64,000 bases of DNA, taken from assembly GCF_016808095.1 (NCBI RefSeq), contig NC_068977.1, positions 31,521,364-31,585,363 of the forward strand, given 5' to 3'. Positions within the stretch are counted from its first letter, which is position 1; each line of letters begins with the position of its first letter. The notes beneath the pieces are model-generated. The model was not told the origin of the DNA. It saw nothing but the letters and a program-made list of their open reading frames with translations, and ran no database searches. Made by a program: the position numbers and the translations under genes. This document shows, piece by piece, positions 54,901 through 64,000 of the stretch. Origin of the DNA: Vigna angularis (lineage: Eukaryota; Streptophyta; Magnoliopsida; Fabales; Fabaceae).

Positions 54901-56806
54901 ACATTTTCACTCTTATTTCTAACCCCTTACTAAACTGGCCACAAATTTTTAAAGCTTTAGATTTAATGCCACTGCCATACTGCATAACCTTCATCATCTA
55001 CTTGACAACAAATATGTATTGTGCTTATAAATTGTGCAAAACATTTCAAATTGCATCTCATTCTTTTTCATCAGGGTAGTCAGTAGTTTCACCTTTTTGA
55101 TCTGGCTCCTTAAATCTTCACTTTTGTTAATTTTATTTTTAATAACATTGATTGAATATGCTTTTATTATGTACAGAAAATAAGCAGTTTTCTCGCACTA
55201 CTCATACTTTTCCTTCTTTTTTATGACAGGATAATCATTGCATTGCACCTGAAAGTAATCTTGTGAAAATGTGTTCTAAGGAGCCTTACCCATCAAGTCT
55301 CCATATGCCAAATGATATCAAGACAGAGGAAGCTGTCCCTAGTTGTTCTGATTCTTTTGCACCTGAAAGTCAGCTGCTACTAGAGGAAAGCCATCATTTT
55401 TCTCCTTTGTCTAGTCAAAATGATGGTACTGGTTACGATAGAGCTCGGGGCCACAAATATGACTTTGTTCATGTAGAAAATCATAAAAAATTGGATGAAA
55501 AGTGCATTAAGAAAGCAGATTGCGAGAGAAGGGAGCAACTTGATTTGGAAGACCTGTCTAGAGAGCTTCCCCATTCAAGTCTCCAGGTGCCAAATGATGT
55601 GAAGTGTAGTGAAGCTTTATCTAGTTCTTCTGATTCTGTTACCCCAGAAAGGCACCCTCTAAAAGAAGAAATAAACCAATTTTCTGCTCCTTTTATTGAA
55701 AAATCTGTAAGCAGTTGCAGCAAAGGTAAGAACCACGATTCTAAGTTTGTTGATATGGAAAACCATTCAGCATTTGAGAAAGCAGGGTATGAGACAAAAG
55801 ACAAAGAGGCTGTCAATGGTTCAAAGCTTGAAATAGAGCAACCGCAAAAGTCTTCAGAGTTGGATGAGTACAAAATGTGAGTTTTTCATATCTTTATAGA
55901 TATATAGCTAATATAATGTTATTATAATTTGCATTACCACTTGAATAATACCAGCACTAGTTAACTAGTGAATAACATTGGAATGGTACCTAATTTAGTA
56001 AGGTGAGGATAGACGTAGTCTAACGGTTAATATTCCATGGACACTCCTTAGTGTTCATGCAGAAAACATTGATGAAGAAATTTGAAATTAAATATTAGTT
56101 TAAACAATGATGTAGAGAAGCACCAAAGAACAGGCTCGTAGACATTTTCAAAATTAATGTTATTCATGTACAATAAGCTAATACACAATCTGAAACCCAC
56201 ATCATCCTATTATATACCCAGGAGAATATTCAGAGAATAACATCTCCTAGTCTTGATTAAAGTCTAAAAGTGAAATGGTGCAACGAAGTTTACATGAGAG
56301 CATCATTTTATGTTAATGAAATAGAAGTCATAAAATCTAATAAATGAAATTTACTAAGGAAAAACAAGTCACTTCTATGTGCAAAATACATCTGAGGTAG
56401 ATTAAAATTATGCACACATATAAGTTGAAGCATTGGGACCAGGTTTGGGTACATCTTCGTTGTTCATAAATAGATTATGTTGTTTTCTGAGTTTTGGAAC
56501 TTATGTCTATTCTTCCTGAAATAGGCATTCATGGATTGTGCATGTGCATAGAACATATCTGTCTTGTGCAAAATTTCCTGCCTTTTCTATGTGTTTCCTT
56601 ATATTATTCTATTTTTTCAATTTTCATGTGTATTTTGTTTGACGCAAATTTGTGTGATATTAAAGTTGCTTTCCTTCCCGCAAATATCCAGGGACATCCC
56701 TAATACCAAGGATAACAATGTTGCAGTCTATTCAGAAAAATCAACTTTGTGGGGAAATGTCAAGTCATTTGCTAATGGCATCTTAAATATCTGGAAAAAA
56801 TTGTGA
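51907..56806 (+). CDS. Conserved plant protein of unknown function with a basic N-terminal domain
   Basis: Five exons: 51907-51988, 52992-53154, 53304-53685, 55230-55876 and 56692-56806, totalling 1389 nt (462 aa), all GT-AG. Residues about 64-118 form the one clearly conserved block (PKRVPRHERIAMVESFV, then NKYRAENAGKFPTISDAQKQ and VGGSFYVVRAIIQELEYK). It is probably helical and basic. I recall Arabidopsis homologues annotated only as putative DNA-binding proteins, so nucleic-acid binding is a guess. The middle is acidic, Ser-rich and probably disordered, with an internal duplication. The C-terminus keeps a short block, LWGNVKSFANGILNIWKKL. The Arg/Lys-rich start (MRKKLLIATTKGLSLRANR) could be an organelle-targeting peptide. 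Intron 2's neighbour at 52992 has a NAGNAG acceptor. Intron 3 holds a degenerate minisatellite. Confidence 0.82.
54340..54790. repeat. Degenerate intronic minisatellite
   Basis: Inside intron 3 of the gene at 51907-56806. Variants of 'ttgattggggcattg' and 'gcttgacctcgac' recur about ten times at 30-50 bp spacing, for example near 54419, 54484, 54570, 54640 and 54720. Units are strongly diverged and the period is irregular. Confidence 0.55.
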
Positions 56807-59800
56807 AGCTTGATGAAAGTGTATGGTGCAAGTTGTAAGGATCTCAATCTTACTGTGCATCTTAGACGGTATGCATAGGATTCATGGGATTCCTAACTCT
56901 TTTTATGTACCTGCAAATTCTATTCTCCTTTTTTGCTATCCTTAGACATTTCCAGAGGTTTTGAAGCTGAGTTCAGCTATGATAAAGCTGCCTGCTCGAC
57001 TTATTTGTAAGATATTTGCGCATGAGTTTCTAGCTCCTCTGCTCCCTTGGCCCCCATTTTGGGCGGGAGGGGATCAATACTATAGTTCCCAGTCTAGGTA
57101 ATTAGCTTTCCACTGTAAATGAGTCTCAAAGGAAATGCTCGATTTTTCAAATTTCTCCCCTACTCAAATTATGTTTTCATATATGAATTTTGAGGAGCAG
57201 AATAGAAGGGTGAAAGAAAGCCAAGGTCAGTTTATGATGATGAGGCTTTTGTATTTTGGATAGCATTAGAAGAATAACCAAGTGGTTTTCAAGGACCGCA
57301 TCCCTCCCCTCCCCCTCTAGGCACAAGACTCCAAAATTGAAGAAATTATAAGGGTTTTTGAAATTTTGTTTTGATTTCCATCAATAAGTATACTACTGAT
57401 TACCCTCAATCCAAAATATGTTTATGTTCTCCAATCTTGCAAAGCATGAGCACCAATTGCTGTGATTAGAAATTGAAACTACGGTAACTTAGAGTTAAAT
57501 CAGAAGTTAGTCTTATCCTTTATATTCCATCTTTGTCCATGTGATTTGCATCAGATTCGAATGTAATGTCCAACATTTATGTTAGGACCGTCTACCATAT
57601 GGCAACTTTTTGTTTCCTTTTATATTATGTATTTTCCTTGGTATCTGACAGAAAGACTTTTCAGGTTATAAATGACATGTAAAGCTATGCGTTTTTTAAT
57701 AGATGATATGATTTAATACAATGCAATATAATATAATTTTTTCCATGCTATCTGGGTAGAGCACAACAATTCGGGTTACATGTAAAACTGGGTATTGTTT
57801 GATTGGCTCTTTGCCATCCATAGACACAAATGAAACGAAGTGACAGTTCAATAGAAATTAGTCCTGCAACTGTGTTATATTCATTAATGGCAATGGATAT
57901 ATTTTTTTATGCAAATGCTGTTTTTCTATGTAATAATACCTTTGCGATTTGAGCAAGGATAATGTGATATTTCGAGGTTAGGTATATGTTAGAAAGAGAT
58001 TGTTGCTGCATGGATACATCTAATGCACTCACAGGTACCCAATTTAAATTAAATAAATAATTGTAATGGAGACAATTTAGGGTAGTGGGTGAAAAAGGTT
58101 TCATATGGCTTATCTTGGTGTCACAATGACGGCTTGCAAGTTGCAGGGCTCCCATATGGTAGATCATGATGTCACAATGAAGGCCTGCAATGCAAGTTGT
58201 ATTGTATTTTGTTTCTAAAGTTAGTATTTAAATATGTATCTGCGATCAATTTCTTTTAAAGCATTGTAAAATATGAAATAAGTTATATTTAGGAACTGAT
58301 ATATTTCTCCTTTATCATTTTAGACACCACTTTGTTAGTGTGGCTTTTTTTCTGAACAGCCATAATAATCAGATGCAGAAACACAGATGAAAAAGAAAAG
58401 AGATTTTATCCCAAATTGGATGAACATCTGCAAGGTTAAAAAGGTAAAACAGCATAGGAGATGGTGGGAGCTTATATACACAACATAAAATAAAATAAAA
58501 AAACAACTCAGGCTTAGTTTTAAGGAGAATTCTTTATGTAAAAAAATGTCATTTAGTCTAGCGACAAAAAATATTTGGTAGTAAGAAAGAATGTGTTTGT
58601 TTCATCATAAGCTGTTATAATTATTAACTCTTTTTTAAAATCTTATCAACTAGTAGAAATTCATAAGAAATATCCATGTTGCAACAAAGGTGTGGATTTA
58701 TAAATTGCCTGGAAATGAGAGGCTAATGTTTCTGGTGTTATGCCCTGCCTGAATTGAATATTGTATGTTCAGATCATGTAAGATGTTTTGTGGCAAACAA
58801 AACTGCTGCGTCACTGATTTCATCATGCAGCAGACATTGTAATATAAAATTTAAGAATGACAGCTCTTGGCTGGTATTGCAAGATAACTATAACTCAAGT
58901 AATTTATTTGTATATTCTAACCCTGCAAGATGCTTGTGTGATAAAATTAATGGGGTGGCTTCTGCAAACAAGAAACGCCAATTCTCAACTGCTTTAAATA
59001 AAAGCATCGTTAATTTAATATCTGATTCTAGCATCTCAGTTGAGTTCATTAACCAACATTTCATATTATCTCCCCCAAAAACATTGGAATGCTCTTAATG
59101 ATGATAGTAATGTGACTTGTGGCTGTTGGTAACTACACTGATTATAATATCGTCCATTTCTTAAAGCATAGGAGTAATTTAATCGAGTTGTAGATAAGCA
59201 TAAATGAAGACAATCAAATAGAAATCACTTTTAAAAATGAACCGAATCAACATGAAGACATTGCTATTTGATTTGGTGGGTTAATAAATTTCACTTGTAA
59301 TTTTATAGTTCTCAGTAAATTGTAATTAAAATTAAAAGTGTGTTAGGAGGACAATTATAGATTACAGTGGACAAAACTACTTTTACATACTAATAAACTA
59401 AAAAGGAATGTGAAAGTAAGAGAGTCATTTAAATATGTATTTTTTTCAATAATAAAAAACATTTTTTTAAAAATAAAATTGTGACAAAAACTTCAAATTT
59501 CATAATTCAAAACAAAAGTACTTCAAATATAATAATCATTCATCATAATATTATTTACACGGATTGGAAATACTATTTTTTTTTTACTTTATTGAAGCAA
59601 TTATTTGAATGACTGATAATCAAGGTATAAAGTTTATATGTGATTATCCTTTGGTTTATTTTGTGTTGTGTTGAAGCAAGCTACCCTAGTTTGCTGACAT
59701 AACTGGCATTGTGTTGCATTACATGGCTGGCTGTTGCTGGCATTTATTTATTATAATTGAGTTCACATCAATCACCCAATAAGCATTAAACATTTATAAT

Positions 59801-62200
59801 GCTTAAATAATTTACTGCATAGCTTTAGGGTGCTCATTCCTGGAAAAAGGCCTTAAAATTAGGATTCAAAGTCTTTACCACTTTGACTGGTCCATTTAGT
59901 GGCTCCATAATAACCCATCCATTTCCATTACACCCATAATTGTCACCTAAGAAACCCAATCTTTCCTCCTATTAAAGGATTAGCTATTTCTATAAATCAC
60001 AATGTACAGTGAAAACATAGAAAAAAAATTACAAATACCATGTATATACCATATGTAATTTAATTAAAAATTTTCATATAATCTTAAAATTAAACTCCTT
60101 GTTTAACTATGAAAGGATGTCAGGTTTCTGGTTTTCATATTTCCATATGTTTGGTTATAATGTATGTATTTGAAATGTAAGTATTTTTTTTATTATATTT
60201 TTTGCTGCTTAAATATTTATTGCATTTAGTTATGTAGAAAATTGCATATTAATTAAATCCATTAAATAATAATGAGGCAACATAATTGCTATACATACAA
60301 AAACCACATTCTAATATTTTCACTAGATAAGTTTAAAACGTGGCAAAGCTTAGTTAAATATAAATCAATAAATTAACCTACAGTACTAAAGGTCATAAAA
60401 AATGTAGTTTGTAATTATTTTGGAATTGGTTAAATTCAAATAAATTAATGGACTTGTAACGAGTGAAAAAACTTTGTCAATTAGAATATTGTTTTCTTAT
60501 GTCCTATTGTACTTGTATTTATATTATAAAATTCATCAAGGTCTCAAAAGTAAAAGTTTTGAACAGTATGAAAACATAATTTCGATTTTTATTGTCGTTT
60601 ATAAAAATTATATTATAAAGTTTACCACTTAATTAAAAATATTTATTTCATGTTAAACTTCTGCACGTTATCATACACAAAGTATGTATTTATGTGTTTT
60701 TTAAACACTCAAACATTAATTACGCCCTCACCTATTTGATGTATATCAACATAGAAATAGAAACAAATTTTTCATATGACAAAGTCATGAAAATTAAACA
60801 AGAAAGAATTTATCTCCAATTTAGATAATGTAATAGTAATTCTACTAGCTTCCACATTATTTCCTTTAGTATATATCATCAAAGATTTATAAGTGAATGT
60901 TTTCTGTTGTCATATTTTACAACAAATAATATATGATGTTCTTTGATTCATGCAGTCAAATGTACTTAATAAAAAAATAATTCTTGTTATTGTTGTCGTC
61001 TAAAGCTATTATTTTTCATTATAAAATTGACTTATTTTAAAAAAATTACATAGCATCATAGTGTAGTTGAAAACCATTTGTTGTTTTGCTTGTGGTTTGA
61101 ACATTTGAAGTAATTTCTCAGTAAACTTCTGTTAACAACAATCCTAACATGGTGTACTTACAAGAATCTGACAAACACTTCTTAAGAATAATGTTCTTCT
61201 TTCTTGAACAGACAGGTCAAAATGTTGTCAGATTCTTGTAAGTATACATTCAGTGACAGTATAGTTGGAACATGTATTCTCATCCAAGCACCCTATAAAA
61301 GCCAGAAAAGAAAAAGAAACTGTTTTTCTCTTATTAGTTTTAAATTTGATAGATATGAGAGTTGTGGCTCCTACTTATAGTTACCTACACTAATTGATGG
61401 TTGTAAATTATGTCTATTCTATATGACAGGGAACACACCTATTCAATGTCTGTCAGTATTTATAGCAGCAAGTAATATGATACTCTGATTAGAATATTTT
61501 CTCAGATGATTTCTTTTCTTTCTTTCACAAAAGGTGAGTGTTGCGTCACTGGAATGTGGCAAATTGATTAACGCATTGCTACATAACTGCATAGCGTAAG
61601 AAGGGCAAGTCAAACTCTAGCTAACTTTTCTTGATGACAACCTCTACTAGTTGATCATTATGCTCCTTATTTTGTGCTCATCAATTTGAACATGAGTTCA
61701 TGACACTATTAAATGCACACCAAAAGCTCTCTTTTGGACCAGTTAAGTGACCCTTTTCCTTATATATATTCTAATTTGAAAGCATCACAAGACACACCTT
61801 CTTCCTTTCCTCAATGTTTCTATGCTCTAAGGAACACACAGCAAGTTCTTGAATGCTACATATTACTTCATCAGCAGAGTTATAAGGTGACTGTTCTTTC
61901 TGGTAGGGTATGTTAATGTTTTGTTACCACTTGGTATTAAAATTACTGTCTCATCTTTTGCTCAAATTTTAAACATCAATTTTGTGTGGTTCTCACACCA
62001 GAAAGATTCATAGTATCTATCATTTGGTTGTTAGGATGTAAGATTGTGAAAAGTCAGCAAATATTATATATAGTAAAAGTTTTTAGTCTTATGGGGTAGC
62101 CGCGTAGTAGACGTATGATTATCCTTTAGATTGCATATCGAGACAAAAAATTGGATTCATATTCCCCAAATAATGCAGCCAGATTGTGATCTTGTGTCCA
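56807..62200. other. Long intergenic region, no gene supported
   Basis: 56807-57400 probably includes the 3' UTR of the preceding gene. A diverged two-copy direct repeat of about 45-50 bp ('tcatatggcttatcttgg'-type, then 'tcacaatga') sits at 58100-58198. A frame of 114 codons at 58754-59098 has no internal Met and no recognisable domain. A perfect 20-bp inverted repeat lies at 61155-61244. The remainder is AT-rich and unremarkable. Confidence 0.55.
61155..61244. repeat. Perfect 20-bp inverted repeat with 50-bp loop
   Basis: Left arm 'tacttacaagaatctgacaa' (61155-61174); its exact reverse complement is at 61225-61244. Beyond the arms, partial pairing continues on the outer side with one gap. 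The spacer contains no coding sequence. Confidence 0.9.
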
Positions 62201-62568
62201 CTTTTTTTTATTTAATTTTGTTTGAATGTTTACGCGTTAAAACTTGCTTTAATAAAATAGATTCTGGGAATGATTTGTTCATGTAAAATACTAAGTTAAC
62301 ATGAAGAAATTGTATGGGCCAAATAGGAGTCCGCACTTGATTGGATTTATATCAAGTAAGGGAGATGTATTGTCCAAAAAGTTTAAAATCAATTGAACTC
62401 AACCCTTTTATGTTTATGTACACTTTTCCTTTGTTAAATGTGGAATTTTATAGTTCTCCAACACAACTTTTTTTATTTAGTTTTCGTTGTATCGGTACAT
62501 GTTCAAACTTGTCTTAATAAAATAGATTCTGGGAATGATTTATTGATGTAAAATACTAAGTTAACATG
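62201..62568 (+). repeat. Direct duplication upstream of the P450 gene
   Basis: Two copies of about 102 bp, at 62201-62303 and 62467-62568, begin 'cttttttttattta' and end 'aaaatactaagttaacatg'. The shared core is 'aataaaatagattctggg' + 'aatgattt'. Identity is around 80% by eye. The second copy ends about 180 bp before the P450 start codon. Confidence 0.85.
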
Positions 62569-62749
62569 GCCCTACCAGATCTTCTTAAGTTTGGTCAACT
62601 ATGCGTGTTTCGCCCTCATAAATTCTTCCTTTTCTCTATAAATAGTTCAGATTTGCATTGACAAATGATTACCATGTTTGGCTCACTATGAATATGCAGT
62701 TTTCTCTGCCAGGTTGAGGTGTGATTTCTTTTTCTCTGCATCTTATTTC

Positions 62750-64000
62750 ATGGAGAAAATGAGAGAGAATATTTCAGAAACTTGGCTAGTTTTGATCTCA
62801 GTGATATTGGTCACGGCCATATTTGCAAAAATAATTCTATTCAAGTTAGGGAAGGAAGATAAAAGAAAATGCAGATTACCACCAGGAAGGAGAGGGTGGC
62901 CTTTGATTGGAGACAGCATCAATTGGTACAATGCTGTTGCAAGTTCTCATCCTCCTCAGTTTGTTGAAGAAATGGTGAAGAGGTATTTACTGCCAATTTG
63001 CCACCTCAACAAAAAGTGCTACATATTCTAGCTTTTGAAATAGTTGAGTTTGGTTGATTTGGAATTTAAGTTGCTAGTTAGACAAGAATTTTAACAGGCT
63101 AATTTCTCAATTTGTAAGAGGTGATTAATCCGATCACAGACCCTACGAAAGGATAAGTTTAGAAGCATTTTGGTACTTTTAGTATTATTATTTTCTAATG
63201 AAGACCTACATTAAATGTTACCACAGGTTACTGATATAAAACTCTGATAGGAAAACAATACGAAAAATTTCTGTTATGTAAGCTTATTTCTGTATGAAAA
63301 ATGCTCTGAAGAGGGTCATTCTTTAGAATTCACTTAGTTTGAAAACTAAGTTGTTCTTAAGGGAATACTTTGCAAAAAGCTAAAAATCCATTTGTGAAAC
63401 CAATCTGACAGATGGAACCTTCATTTGGCACAGGTATGGTAAGATATTTTCATGCAGCCTATTTGGCAAATGGGCAGTGGTGTCAGCAGATCCAAGCTTC
63501 AACCGCTTTGTAATGCAGAATGAAGGAAGATTATTCATTTCCAGCTACCCAAAATCTTTCAGAGATTTGGTTGGAAAAAATGGTGTGATCACAGTGCAAG
63601 GAGAGCAACAAAGGAAGCTACATGGAATTGCCTCCAATATGATGCGTCTGGAGAAGCTTAAGTTCCACTTCTTGAATGATATCCAAAAGGTCATGGTCCA
63701 AACTTTGGGCAATTTTAACAACAACCAAGTCATTCTTCTCCAAGATGTTTGTAGGAAAGTAAGTAATTTCAACTGATAATGCATTTCTATATGTCAGGTT
63801 ACCATAGTATTTACTGCATGTGGCTCATTTTCAATTCATATCTACATGATTTACTTCAGGTGGCTATACATTTAATGGTTAATCAACTATTGGGGGTTTC
63901 AAGTGAGTCTCAAGTCAATGAAATGGCTCAGTTGTTTTCTGACTTTGTTGATGGTTGTTTATCCATTCCAATCAACATCCCTGGATATGCATACCACACT
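62750..64000 (+). CDS. Cytochrome P450, CYP85 clan, CYP720A-like (5' part, runs off the window)
   Basis: Visible exons: 62750-62982, 63434-63758 and 63860-64000 (open at the window edge), all in frame with GT-AG introns. A membrane anchor (about 11-33) is followed by the Pro-rich hinge RLPPGRRGWPLIGDS. Next come RYGKIFSCSLFGKWAVVSAD and the B/C-helix region (NRFVMQNEGRLF, SSYPKSFRDLVGKNGV). Exon 3 gives VAIHLMVNQLLGVSS and INIPGYAYHT, patterns typical of the CYP85 clan that oxidises steroids and terpenoids. The closest family I recognise is CYP720A; CYP90/CYP724 are alternatives. The I-helix, ExxR and haem-Cys motifs lie beyond the window, so completeness cannot be judged. ATG 62750 is chosen because a second in-frame Met follows three codons later and both precede the anchor. 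Confidence 0.85.

Noticed and set aside
55985..56120. tRNA-derived SINE ('gtagtctaacggttaatatt')
   Set aside because: The A- and B-box consensus cannot be completed and no poly-A tail or duplication is visible.
58754..59098. 114-codon frame as a gene
   Set aside because: It starts from a TTG, has no internal Met and no flanking exons I could join. Codon content gives no family resemblance.

Overview
This is nuclear DNA from a flowering plant, most likely a warm-season legume (Phaseoleae: Vigna or Phaseolus). The reasons are GT-AG introns in nearly every gene, strongly AT-rich intergenic DNA, plant-only gene families (PLS-type PPR protein, seed alpha-TIP, LRR-III receptor pseudokinase), a vacuolar aquaporin very close to the bean seed alpha-TIP, and a Mutator-like MITE starting GGGTTAAATATG that is very common in legumes. 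No prokaryotic, organellar or viral gene content was seen.

Layout: 1-6.8 kb is AT-rich DNA with a degraded LTR-like element (about 2.76-5.08 kb). 6.8-13.6 kb holds a seven-exon TEX2-like SMP-domain lipid-transfer protein (+). 14.6-16.4 kb is an intronless PPR gene (-). 17.7-22.6 kb is a 15-exon GH27 alpha-galactosidase (-). 22.6-31.2 kb is gene-poor, with an AT minisatellite and a TG...CA LTR-like element. 31.2-36.1 kb is a six-exon metallophosphoesterase (+). 36.6-37.9 kb is a three-exon TIP3 aquaporin (-). 38.6-39.2 kb is a probable hAT-like non-autonomous element. 40.2-42.4 kb is a three-exon LRR receptor-like pseudokinase (-). 42.8-51.6 kb is a repeat cluster: one MITE, two solo LTRs and an inverted minisatellite. 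51.9-56.8 kb is a five-exon conserved plant protein of unknown function (+). From 62.75 kb to the window edge lie the first exons of a CYP720A-like cytochrome P450 (+).

The genes are unrelated neighbours, as is usual in plant chromosomes; no operon or metabolic cluster is evident. All six complete multi-exon models (TEX2-like, alpha-galactosidase, metallophosphoesterase, TIP3, pseudokinase, conserved protein) close in frame when the exons are summed. No gene needs a frameshift or an internal stop.

The least ordinary material is non-coding. Four related LTR-like elements (three of one subfamily, one of another) share a GGGATGTTACA terminus and conserved internal blocks. Two of them have recognisable 5-bp target duplications, which supports solo LTRs. 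Subfamily A is crowded with a short (C/G)GTTCGGTC-type word and keeps a CATGCAA...TTGCATG hairpin. No autonomous transposase or polymerase gene is present. I did not find a gene-based system that I could call new.
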